NCBI GenBank assembly: GCA_013399695.1
Contig: VXAU01000940.1
Location: forward strand, 145,781 to 209,780
Source: Formicarius rufipectus
Taxonomy: Eukaryota > Chordata > Aves > Passeriformes > Formicariidae
Direction of reading: 5' to 3'
DNA: 64,000 bases
In this document: positions 1 to 12,900 of the stretch, piece by piece
Layout: every line of letters starts with the position of its first letter
Numbering within the stretch: the stretch's first letter is position 1
Notes under the pieces: model-generated
Told to the model about the DNA's origin: nothing
What the model saw: the letters and a program-made list of their open reading frames with translations, nothing else
The model's database searches: none
Program-made: the position numbers and the translations under genes

Positions 1-834
1 TGTTGGTGACCCTTGTTCCACTCGTGGTCCTCTGAATATGGTGCAGGAGATCACTACAGCACAAAGCAAAGCTGAGTTTATAACCATGATAATATAATTT
101 CTTAAATAACTTCCCAGGGTCCTTAACTTCATGTAATTCACTTAGGCAAGACAGCAGGACTTAGAAAGTTCTGCTTTTACCTGCAGTGTTTCCCTGCTCT
201 GTTGTAATAAAATCCTGAATGATTGATGAGCACTGTGTGCTTTTGTGTTTATTAGAAAAAGCAGTGCCACTTTGAAATATGATAGCTGAATAAACATGTA
301 ATTTTTCTTGAAGGGCTTCTTTATGGATTTCTTTTTCTAGCCTGTTCATTATTTGTACAATGGTTCTTTCTCAGATTTAAAAAGAAAGTAAGTGTTTCAT
401 TTTCAATTTCAGAAAAAATAGTGCATGAAATGAAAGGTGATTAATGTGTAACTCAGCATTGATGATTTTGGAGTTACTTCTTCAGAGGAGCTGTCTTTCA
501 AATACCTGGATGAATGGCACCTAAAATTCCTCTCAAATGACCAGATTCTTAGGTGGCTTGGAGATAGAGAAGTTAAAGGTCTGCCTGTAGCTGGGATGCA
601 CAAGGGGATGGTGTGGCTGGTGTCACATATGGTATTTCCTGCTCCCACAGCCTGGATGTCAGGTAGCAGATCACAGCTGGCTGGATAGGAGCCACCTCTA
701 GAACACATCTGGAGCGATGCTCAGTAAACCCCTGACCCAGAGAGGTAGCCAGATGCATTAGGTGTGCTGCCACTGTACCTTTAGAGCAAAATCCTGAGTA
801 TTTTGTTTGTTTGTGCCTGAATGTTGCTTTTTAG
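1..834 (+). other. KMT2C: KMT2C intron (3' part)
   Basis: This is intronic sequence upstream of the first exon in the window. It ends in a T-rich tract and TTAG acceptor just before 835. I see no exon, repeat family or RNA gene in it; short open frames on both strands have no recognisable similarity. Confidence 0.7.
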
Positions 835-965
835 GTTGGACAGAACAGCTGCCAGACACTCCAGTGGAGGAGTCCACCCCAGCTTCTGAAAGCACAGAGA
901 AAATAAAGAAGCGTTACAGGAAAAAGAAAAATAAACTTGAGGAAACCTTTCCTGCCTACCTGCAG
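835..965 (+). CDS. KMT2C: KMT2C exon w1
   Basis: The 131-nt exon starts after TTTTTAG, completes a split codon with its first two bases, and ends in phase 0 before GTAAAA. It encodes WTEQLPDTPVEES, then a basic KKRYRKKKNK patch, then FPAYLQ. These match the linker of human KMT2C between the N-terminal PHD fingers and the HMG-like region. The basic patch could act as a nuclear localisation signal, which is inference. Confidence 0.95.
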
Positions 966-3900
966 GTAAAACTCTTGGGGTAATTCTTGTGTAAAGCCAT
1001 TTAAAAACATCATCTTTGTGTCTATTGGTTCACAGTTCATCAGCAGGCTTGTGTAATAACCATGGCATTAATGGTGATTGAGCAACTCACCTTCCATGAG
1101 CCAGTTTACAAACTGACTGGTTTGTGTACATTTCACACTGAGAACATTATCTGGCTTGTTCTTCTCAGACACTGTCTTCATGAAAGCTTTTATTAACTTG
1201 TGGGTGTCCACCAAACTTCATGGTATCAACTGTATTGGGACTGCAAGCAAAGAATTAACAGAGGGGCAGAACAATCTCTGTTTAAAAGTACTTTGCATTT
1301 CATAAGTAAGGAAGTAAGTTGGAAAGAAGATACATAAACAACATTCCCTTTGAATTAATAAGGATAAATATTTTAGTGCATCTTTTACTCTTGTAAAATG
1401 TAGAATATATCTTAGAGTCTTCTTTTGTTCATACTAGAATAAATGATGCTGAAAAATTTATCTTTAGCTTTATTTTTAGAACTGTATCCTAAATCGAGAT
1501 TTTAAAGACTCCCTGAAACAGAAAAAGTTGTTCTCTAAAGAATAGAAATTGACTCGAGAATTTGATAGGTTGTTGTCAGATTACTCAGTATTCAGGCTTA
1601 GGTGAGTGATAGATGTTATATAATTATTTTAAAAGCTCCTAATGTAAGTTAGGCATTTTCAGGTATTTTGTTACTCAAGCATGAGGAGGATTTTGTGCTA
1701 AGTGAAGTGCAGGATATGGTTGCTCTCAAAACTGAACCACAATGCACTTACATGTTTTTCATTATCTTCTTGGTTCAGTTGCCCAGTAGTGTTCCCCTTT
1801 CTTTTTTTTTTGTGCCAGGAGAAATATTTGAAATACTGAATAAATTGTAATGTATAATAACACTGAGCTGGCACTCTGTCTGTGCCACAGGTGTAAGAAG
1901 ACTAGAGTTTTTCTATATAGTTTAAAATGTGAATTTCATCATAAAATATTAGCAATGTGGCTACCTTAGGTAAGTTGGAGCCACTCCTCATAACCTGAAA
2001 GAGATACTGCCATGCTGGAAGGCTTATGAGACTGAGACCATGCTTTTAACTTTATCACTTACCCAACTTTTTCAATAGATGCAGTGTTCTTCCTACATTG
2101 AATCATTTTGTCTTCTTTACAGGAAGCTTTCTTTGGGAAAGACCTTCTGGATACCAGTAGACAGCACAGGATGAGCCTGGATAATTTACCAGAGGAATCA
2201 CTTTCGCTTGCATGTAAAACAAATCTGACCACCAATTTCCTGGATCCTTCATCTGACCCCCTTCTTAGCTCCACCTCCACTCCAGCTCAGGCAAAACTGG
2301 GACCTCAAGGTATACAAAGCTAAAGTTAGTGATAATTCAGTAGTTTGATTTTATTGTGGCAACTGGAGCTTTTCTGCTCTCTTTACTGCTTTTCTGGCAA
2401 TGTTTATCTGATGTGGTTTTCAACATTCTGTGTATGACCTGTTCTGAGCTGAAGTTACACTGATAATCAGGGATACTCAGCTTGAGGGCTCCAACTGTTT
2501 CAGAAAGATCAGTGGATGGCACAACAATTGGCACTTAATGAAAATCTGCAACTCCTTGACTGTAACATCCTTGGCTGTAACATCCATGTAGATTAATTCT
2601 CTGTAAGGATAAGGGTACAGGTCTGTTATAGAAGACAGATACTTGAAGTAAAAGGTATTTTTAGTAGTCTAGTGAATATCAGTTGGATGAATACCATCCG
2701 ACTTCTCTTTTCTTTAATGTTTTAGATTATTTTAGGTTGCCGGTCTCCTCGGAATTTTTGGTTCACCATGTCCTTTCTGAACATGAGTGCCCTTTTGCAG
2801 GTACAGTTTGTAGCCCCCAGGCAATTTTTTGCTATTGCAAAACCTTACTGAAGTCACTGCTGAGAGTTTTGCAGATAGCCAGAGGCTTGTAGAGTGCAGC
2901 TGAAAGGGCAGCTTCACACAAAAGAGCAATTTAAACTTTACGGTCTCCTCCAAATTATCTTTTTTATTCTGCGTCTTGGAGCATTTGCTGTTACCTAAAG
3001 GTGTCTTTTATTTTTAAAAAGTATTGCTATTTCTTGTGTACATTAGTTAATTTGTGGCTTGTGTTTTCAGCTCATCCTTGAAGTTTTGCCATCTAAAAAT
3101 GTTTGCACACATTGATACAGTGTTCCCTGTCCAAAGAGTCACTCACTTGTGATTGTTGCTCAGTGAAAATCTGCTAAATGAAAAGCAAAAGACTACCTTA
3201 TAATTAAGCATTGCTTCTTTGAAACTTTGAGAAATAGAGAATGCAAAATCAACTCCCGCTGCAGGGGAAGCTGCTAGAAATGGAGTGTTTCACAGTCTAT
3301 ATTTCCTTAGAAACACAAGAAGACAGGCTCACAATGAGTTTTTTTCCACTCCAGAATTGTTTTGAAGCCAGAGAAATACAACTTTAGAGGTCCTTGCTGG
3401 CCAGACCACCTGCAAGACTGAAGTCACTAATGTCTTCATGTCTTACAGTGGTATAGGGGTTTAGCAATTCATGAAGTTAATGTTACTTTAATGTTCTATT
3501 TTTCCAAAGTTTGAAAGTTCTTTGTAAATAAGCAGCGTGGTAAAACTTTGTAATTTCCTCTTTTTATTCAGAAATAAATATTTATGAGGTAGCTCTTAAT
3601 AAATACACCACTAGCATTGGTTTTAGTGCATAACCTACTGTTTTTCCCATTTGGCACATGAGAGACTCCAAGACCAGGGCCCTCTGGCCATAGGAATGTT
3701 CTCAACAATTGTCTCCCAACTGCTCAGATCCACAGCCATAGCTGTGTCCAGATGGAGCTGTTTGTTGGAGTTGGAGCACCAGTGGGTGAAGTCACGTGCC
3801 ACTATTGAGTTCAGTGCAGCTTTTCTCAGCCCTTTCCCTGTGACTTTGTGGGTCACAGTTATTCCCACACGTGAAAGACAGGCTCGTTTTTTGTGGTGGA

Positions 3901-6900
3901 GACCCTGGTCCATTGACTAACGGCTGAGCTCCCTTCCAGCTGGAATTGCAGAGCTGGAGGTGAAAACTGTCCCAGGGCACCTGTGATGTTTTCATCCTTT
4001 CCATGCAGACCTGGCTGTGGAACTGGACCAGCATGACCTGCTCTGTTCCCTGCTCTGGGAGGCTGTGGGACTGTGTTGTGTTTCCTGATGCTGTTTTCGT
4101 ACACTGCCATTTCTCACAAGGGTTGCTGACTCCTGAGAGCCTTTCCTTAGTTGCATAGGTCTTTTCCACAAGGAAAATGTCCTCCTCTTGGAAACTCCAC
4201 TTGTGGAATCCCAGGATTAAGGGTTAGCTATAGTCATTCATCTTCCAAAGAGCTCTCAAGCATCTAAAGGAGCAACTCTGCTTTGTCTTTCAGCACGTGC
4301 ACAAGGACTGCTGATGGAGTGCAGTGATCAGTCTGCTCATGAGCTCACAGAGCATTCCAGGGACACATTCTGTGATTTATTTAATCTTTCAGTTTGCTTA
4401 AGGGTAGCTGAAGCTTTTGCTAGCCAAGACTGATGGTTATTGGCAGAGCTGGCCAGAAGAGGGTTTTGGAGTCCTTTGCGCCCTGTTCATTTCTAACAAC
4501 TGTGACTGAAGGGAGTTTGAGGCCCCCAGCCCTGATTTCTGTCTGGCAAAGAGTCTGCTGTTTGTGTTTGCAGTTACAAGACCCACCTTTCCTGTGATTT
4601 TCCAACATGTGTGGCACAGTGTGCCCTGCATCCTGTGTGGCATCCACCCTTCAAATCATTTCCAGGGCGGTGCAGGAGCAGAGTGCAAAGGTTTGCTCAC
4701 TGAGAACACAAGCACCAGATCTCCAGGATCCCCCTGGCTGTTCTTCATGGGGAAAGTTGAAGGTGTTGATTTGGATCTGTTGAATTCTGAGGACTGTCTA
4801 CCTCCCTCTTGACTTTCCTGACTTGTGTGTCCCTGGTGAGAAAGAGGCCACTTGGTGAGATGTGTTCTGGCAGGGCTCTGGCAATGTGGTCTCTCCTTTA
4901 GCTATTTCAATAGCTTAAATTTAGTGTATTTTTTTTTTCTGTGGATGCTGAAGAAGTCATTTGTTCAAGTGAGATCTCCAGAGAATGGTTAAGAAATTCT
5001 TCCTAGACAAAAGGAGGGGAGTTGTCTGAGTCTCTGCAACTGATTCAAGTGCTGCTGAGACATTTTATATCTACATACATTACTGCATGATTAAGCATCT
5101 TAGGGTGGCTGCAGCCTTGGGAGAGACATTTTTATTATTTCAGAACTTAATAAATAAATAAAAGTGAATGCATTGGAGGGATCAGGATCACAAGATAGCA
5201 GTAGAACTGTGCTCTCTTAGAGAGCCAGCATTACAAGCAAATTATTTTCCTTTTTGTTTTGTCTCAGCTTTCATCTCCATTCTGAAAGAGTCAAATTAAT
5301 GAGCAGTATTGAGCTATTTGTTTGGCAGCAGATGTCAACCAGCTATTGATTCTGATCTGAAGCAGCTGACTCGAGTGATTTCGTTGTTTCCAAGATAATG
5401 CTTAGCATACATGGAATTAAAACAACCTAAAAATAGATGAAAAAAAAAAGTACAAATATGCTTTAGATTAGATGTCTTATGTGAGAGTTGTGGATCACAG
5501 ACTCTGGCCCTCTGCTGTCACCAGCACTCAGCCTGTTTACTGACTTCAGCTCCATTTCCAGAGCAGGTTGCTTTTCTCCAGCTCCTCCTCTCATTGGAAG
5601 GCCACTGTGGAATCTTGTTGCCTTAATAGTTAGAGGCTCTCTAATTTGAAGCCTGAATTTATTCATGGCCAGTTTGTAGCTCTGGGTGGTGAACTCCTCA
5701 GTTGTGTCTTTGCAGCTCCTTACACAAGATATTTGTATTCAAATGAGAAGTTGAGTGTTTAGGGACTGTTCCCAAGCACACGACTAAGGGCTGTGGAGAA
5801 AAGCCCTGTAATATAAAATACTACAGAAGATAAAAGGTTTTTATATAGTCTCAGTGCTTCCTTCATAGGGGCTTCTTCCCCCCTGATACTTACCTGCCTG
5901 CAAGTAGGAATTCAGGAAAGTTAAAGAAGGGCTAAAGTCAATCCTTTGCTGCCTCCATCTGAAATCATTACATCACCCTGTGGTGCCTGCTGTTAATTAG
6001 TTATTTGCATCATTGGACCAAATTGCCAGAAGTAAAACAAGTATCTAAAAAAAATAAAATAAACAAGCTTAACATAAATTAAAAACAAACAAACAAACAA
6101 AACCAGAACAAAAACCAACCGAACAAACAAAAAAACCCAAAACCACAACCAAAACCTGAACCAACCCACCAAAACCCCAGCAGCTGGATTTAAAACCTTA
6201 CATTGAACAGTACTTTTTATCAGCTACACAAAATAACTGTGTCTGCAAAGTGATGTGGTTTTGAGGCACTTTTTAAGACTTTTCCTGGTGTCAGTAGGAG
6301 CTGTGTTTCTGTATGTACGTGTAGATGGACTGGTCTGCACTGGCACATCGATCCACCTCGTTGAGTGGCAAATATAAAACATTATTTAATTAGGATGTTA
6401 TCTTCTTGTCTGCATTGCAAAGGATGAAAGTGAAGAGTAGAAAGAGTGAAGAAAAGTAGTTTTCATTTTAGCTTGGTAGTGGAAGACAGGAAAAGGATTG
6501 TCTCTGAAAAACAGCAGAAGGAACTTCTAATTCACTGTTAAATTTAGCAGCTGGGAAAGTAGCCTCATGGTACAAGTAAATCCTTGGCACCAGGCTCTGA
6601 ATTAAAGTGTGTACTTTCCTGGTGCAGTTGGATTGTAACAGTGGGAAAGACATCTGTGTATGAGTGAAATGTGTGTGTTGACTTTCTGCCCCCTCTTCAA
6701 CCTGGCCATTTTTTTTTTCCACGTTGTATATTTTATGATTTGTATTAATCCCCTTTTGCTGTTTAATTAGGTGTGTATTTACCATCTCATTGTGTCTCAT
6801 TATCTAGCAATGATTGCCCATGTAGTCATGATAGTCTGCAGTTTTTCTGAAAACTAATTTTCCTCAGCTTTCATTTATTTGTCAAACAATTTTTGCAAAG

Positions 6901-9900
6901 GTGGCACATCTGTAATAATTCTAAACAACTAGTTAATAAAACCAGATGGGCCATTTAGAGGAATTTATTTTGAATTAATTGGAGGTCATGTAGTATCCAG
7001 AATTTATTATTTAATATTAAGGAATTTATTGCTAGACCGGGCCAGTTTTTCCTAGACAGCAAACAAACAACATTTCTAGCTCTTGCTTCTTCAAGATTTC
7101 TTCTGATCTTAAATATAGCACCTTCAATTTCCATTTATTTATTCTTTCTTCTTACTCTTAGATCTGAGTGCAGTAACTAGTCACTTCTATATTAAGAAAG
7201 ACAGTGGTGATAAAAGAAGTAACTGATTTATCTTTTAAAAAATAATACTGTTTGTTGATTTACCCTGAGTTGCGTCCTTTACAAAACCTGTTTGTTGACT
7301 TTTACAATCACCAGCCTTTGTGCCTTAGAGCTTACAGGCTCTCAGTAGATGTCTAGATTTTCTTTTTCCCTCTAAAGTCATGCACTCTTTGTTCCACCTG
7401 GTGTGACTACATTACCCCTTCTAAAACCCCTCAGCAGTGTCAGCATGTGGAGGTGGCTCAGTCCTGGCAGGGAGGGGGTGCTGGGCACCCTCAGCCCAGA
7501 GTGACCTGCAGCAGAGCACACTCCAGGAGACCCCTGCAGCCTGGGCAATCTGTGGTGGCTTTAAAGCTCCAGCTCAGGTCCATGTCCAGAGTCACTTGGA
7601 AACACCACGACTGGTTCATTTTCTTTGTTGCCTCTTGCACAGGTAACACCGATGATCCTTTAGCAGATCTTTCTGAGGTCTTAAATACTGATGATGACAT
7701 CCTTGGGATACTTTCTGATGATTTGGTAAAGTCTGGAGATCATTCAGGTATGTACATTTAGAAGGTCTCTCCATATTTGTTTTCTTTGTTCCCCTCTTTG
7801 TTATAGATATATTTGCTGCACTCTGTCTGTAGATTATGCTCTAGGTCATTTCAGATATAATTTTCATATCTTTAGAATACCTTGGTTTGGAATTATTTTG
7901 TTGCGTTCTGCCAAAAGAAGATCCCCAACCTTGTCAACATTTTGTTTTACTTGGCTCTTTGCTTTGCTGCTTAAGGGAGAATAAAATGTAGCTGCTGTTG
8001 TCTCTCATACCTGCGTAGCTTTTTTCAGCATGCAGCTTTTTCTTTACTTTTTTGTTTTGTTTTCGTGTTGTAATCATCCATTTTATCTGGTTTGGGTCCT
8101 GTAGGTCTTGATTTATGCACTTTCCAGGTTGAGAACTCACCCTCCCCATTTGGTAAGACTCTGAACAATGGATGATCCATGGTTAGCAGTAGCCCTCTTT
8201 CCTAGTGGTTTTAGCTGAAAGAACTGCATGTGTAGAAACTCGTGCTCCTTTCCTGTGTCACTGATTGCTGCTCTCATTTCCACTCTGTGCTGTTTGACTC
8301 TAACACGACCTATAAACTCTGCACTCTGCCTTCAAGAGTTTTGCTTACAGCTTTTCAAAAACCCTCCTGAGTTTTTGTGTGTCATGATACAAACCCATGC
8401 ATTTTCTTGCTGCCACTGTTAGTATTACTTCCTCTAGTAGTGTGTAGTTTTTATCATAGTGATGTATTTTGTAAATGAGCAGCATTTTTATCAATGTGAG
8501 TATATTAAAGCATGAATAAAGCAGTCAGCATCAATCCTTTTCTTTCCACTGGGTAATAGTTCATCACTTTATGTAAAACACAGGTTGGCAATAAGCAGAA
8601 TGGCATGTTTCATTATTTTAAATTTGGGGTTCTTTGGTATCTATTATAGAAATATACTTTAAATACTGAAGGGTGTAGTTTTTTGGATTTTTTTTTCCCA
8701 GATTTTTCTCATTTGGGAGATTTATGGATTTATAAAGGATGTTAAGAAATGTATGTATTAAGTTGTGTTTTCATAGTACCAACAAATCAATCACTTTGAG
8801 GTAACTCATATTCAGGAGTTGTTTTGAAATAGAAGGTTCTATAACTTGTTTTATATTGGCTACACTTCAACAGCAGATATTTATGTAATATTTGAAGTGA
8901 AGAATATTTGGAGTAAACCTTAAGGTCCATGAGGATGAACCATGTTTAGCACTGGTGTGATTGTTTTTAAAATATGAAAAGTAGCTTTAGTGGAACTATA
9001 TGCTGAAAACAATACACTCAAAACCATGCTGCACCTCAACTCAGTAGTCTTATTTCCCATTCTTCCAGTTGCATTATAGTCAATTGACATTCCTCAAACA
9101 ATACAATGAACTGGAGGTAAATAGTGGGCAGTTTTGTTTACTTTTCCTAGTGAATGTTTTGTTTTGCCTTACCATTCAAATCTTAGAAAGTCCTGGTTAA
9201 GTTGATAACTCAGCTTTATAGGGGATTATGCTTGTTATTCTATACCGGTAAATTTTGCTATTCATATCTAATTTGATATTCCTTCTTCCTTCAGCTGGCC
9301 TGGATATTGGTCCCATCTCTGATGATCCTTCTTCTCTGCCTCAGCCGAATGTCAACCAGAGCTCACGGCCACTCAGTGAAGAGCAGTTGGATGGAATCCT
9401 CAGTCCAGAACTGGACAAAATGGTCACAGATGGTAATTCTTTTGTCTTTAATCTTGATTTTCTAGAGGACCGCAGTAGAAATAATCCCCCCTCCCTTACC
9501 AAATGACTCACCTTTATTGTAACACACCTATTTGGACTTGGTTGCACAATTACTTTTACTGGTTCTTTTGATGATTGCTTATTCTGTGTTGTCTTCACTT
9601 TGTCCAGGTGCTATTCTTGGCAAACTGTACAAAATCCCAGGTACGTGTTCTAATCTTCATTGTCTCCTATAAATCACAGTTCCTGAGCAATGCCAGCCAC
9701 TCATGCACAGTGTTTTTTTTCAGAGCTGGGAGGGAAGGATGTGGAGGATTTGTTCACAGCTGTATTAAGTCCAGCAGCCACACAGCCTCCTCTGCCACAG
9801 CCTCCACCTCCACCACAGCTTATGTCTTTGCACAGCCAAGGTATGTTCCTCTGGTGCTTGGATAAACAGCAGCCTGGTCAACTGAGTTGTTTAAATGCTA

Positions 9901-12900
9901 CCGTGGGAGTAGGACACTCCTTAATTTCTGCTGTTGCTATATTGTGGAACATGGCACTGTTCATTTGTGAAATATTGCTCTAAACCTGTTCTGAAGGGGG
10001 TTTGTGATTTTAATCTACATAAATATTGCTAATAGATAAGGACAGGTATTTGAGATTTTTCTGACATATCTACACTTTTATTTTAGCTGACACTCCTGTG
10101 GCTTTGAAATCAGTCCGTGATAAAGCATGTGCATGTGTTCTCTTCTGACTTCACTCTTTAATTACCTTTTGAGTACATCCTCAAGGGTAATGCAAGAGTT
10201 TGTATAACACTAATTTACTGAGTCTTAATTTTCTGTAAGTATGCAGTTTAGCATATTAGCTAGTCCTGTTAGAGAGAAGGCTAAATAATTTTGAAATGTG
10301 TCTCAGAGATTATACTTTATTTTTCTTCATTACTGCTAAAATTATCATGAGCTGGTACACCATATTCTTGCCCTTATATTGAAAGCAAGGGGCAGATTGA
10401 TTTTATTTATTGCTGTTGCTAGTACTGGGGTTTTTTAAGCAGTATGTATGAGGATAATCAAATGTGCTCCTTTTCTCATCAGGCATCACCTCTGAGCTCA
10501 TATAAAGAGTGCCCATTCTGTTATACTGGTACTACAAAAAGCAGTATGCAAATTGATTTCACCAGTGAATTAATCATAGAAGAAAAGTGATTGGTTTCCT
10601 AGTTGGATGAATTTCCATAAAAAGGAAAGACCTCAAAAACTTTTAGAAAGGAGAGAGTTTAAAGCAAATAATGAGGTGATTTAAAGAAGTAGATAATATA
10701 GACATCATTGCCCGTGTTACTTGAGTACTTGGAGATAGCTTGAGCATTTGAGCTGTGCAGGATTGTTGAGCTCCTCCCTGTGGGAACTGCCACGGTTACA
10801 GAGTTTTAGATTGACAGTTTGGTTCCATCCCAGTGCAATGACCCACCTGTTTCTGTGAGACAAACTCTTCAGCACGGGGGGAGCTTGCACTGAGTCGCAG
10901 CAACGTCCCATGAAGTGAAGGCTGCCTTCTCACCTGTGACCCCACACTGCAAAGCAGAGGCCTGCCTGTCCCTCCAGGGCTCCACACTTGCTGTTTACTC
11001 TGTTCACCAGCTAGAGTAAAGCACATTCTCTTACATTTGGTGTGACTTCCATCCAAATTGTACTTACATTGCATATGTAACCTATGGGTCAGGAACAGTC
11101 TCCCAAAACGTGAGAGTGATAGAGAGTCATCCCAGAGATGCATCTAATTCCTGAACTGCTTCTGTGCTCTTAAGAAAATAGTGGGGCAACGGTTGTAATC
11201 TCACTTAAGTGTCAGGGATCCAGAGGCCAGTGTTCGTTCTGTGTAGTAACATCTGCAAATACCATCTGCTGGAATGAGTCTGCCTGTGCCACATTTTTAA
11301 GATTGTAATCAAATAAATAAAATTTTCTGGTTTCGTACTGCTAGACTGGACATTTAATTAGAAAATGCTAATGCTCATTTGAGTAGAGTTATCTGTTTCA
11401 TTGGTTACAAATTAGGGAGTTAGTGGATAATGAGACTTACTTTGGTACACTGCTCAGGAGTCTCAGAAGAGGAGATGTTTAATTCAGGTGGCAAATGATA
11501 ATCCTGCACGGACTGCAAACCATTCTCCATGCTTGCTGCTTGGTTCTCGTGTAACAGCATGAAGACCATTAGCTTTTCAGAATATACCTCAATGTGAAGA
11601 ATCATAGCATGGGTTACTGCAAAAGTTTGGGAAATTCATTAAAAAAAATAAGGGAAGAAAAAAAAATCTGTGGAGGGATGTGAGACATTAGAAAAGAATC
11701 CTTTAAGCTTTTAGGGAAGCAATTCAAACTGATTTAAAATCTTTTCCAAAAGTGTAAGGTCAGTGTTATAAAATTTTAAAGCTGTTAGTTTTGCTTTAGA
11801 TGAGACGTTTTCTCAGTGAAAACTTCCACCTCTGCCTTAGAAGCAGTCACCCTTTAAAACAGAAATTTAAACTTCTTCCTTCCAGGAGAGAATGCCTTTC
11901 CAAGAGTGCCCCTCATGAATGGTCTGATTGGCCCCAACCCTCATCTCCCTCATACAGCCCTGGCTGCTGGAGGTGGTCTGGGCACCTTCTCTCCCATTAC
12001 ACAGCAGCCATATCCTGATGCCAGGTAAGCCAAGTTGGGAAACAAAAAATACTTAATATTTAGTGTATATGTATAAAAAAAAAAGTATTAGGAACAACAA
12101 CACCTGGAGGGCGGTGTTGTTATTAATACCGTGATATTATTAGTTCTTGACAACCACCACCAAAACTGGTGTGTTCCTGCAGCCTGGTGAGATAACAAAC
12201 AGGATAAGTCCTTTGCTAGTTGAGGGCTGCTTGTTGTTTGGATGCCACCCATGAAACTCCCCCGTTTGTGGTTTGGCAGGGAGAAGAACCCGGGGTTCAG
12301 TCCCATGGTGAGCGACCCCAGCAGCTCGTGGGCACCGGCGGCCCCACCCTTGGAAGGGGAGGGTGACACGATGTCCAATGCCCAGAGGAGCACCCTGAAG
12401 TGGGAAAAAGAAGAAGCTTTGGGTGAAATGGCCACTGTAGCTCCTGTTCTCTACACCAATATCAACTTCCCAAACCTGAAGGAAGAATTCCCCGGTGAGT
12501 GATTTACTGAATCAAGTTGAGTTTTTTGCAGTAATTTATGCATCTTGATTTGAAAGAACCTAAAATAGACTTATCAGAGCCTTGTGTATGAACACATTTT
12601 TTGGTTGCAGACTGGGCTACAAGAGTGAAGCAGATTGCTAAACTGTGGAGGAAAGCAAGCTCACAAGAGAGGGCTCCCTATGTGGTAAGAACAATTTCCA
12701 CCTGCATTTGCACACTTCCAGAAAACATATATTTCACTTAAAAGGTCATCAGGTTCTTTTAAAAATAAATCAAATTCTAGATTTCATGAAACTTCCCCTA
12801 CTCCAAGGATGCATTTGTAATTTAACTTTTAACTCTGAATGCTTCTATGTGTATTCTTTGCTTTTAACTTCTTGGAATAAACTACATTAATATTGTGCAG

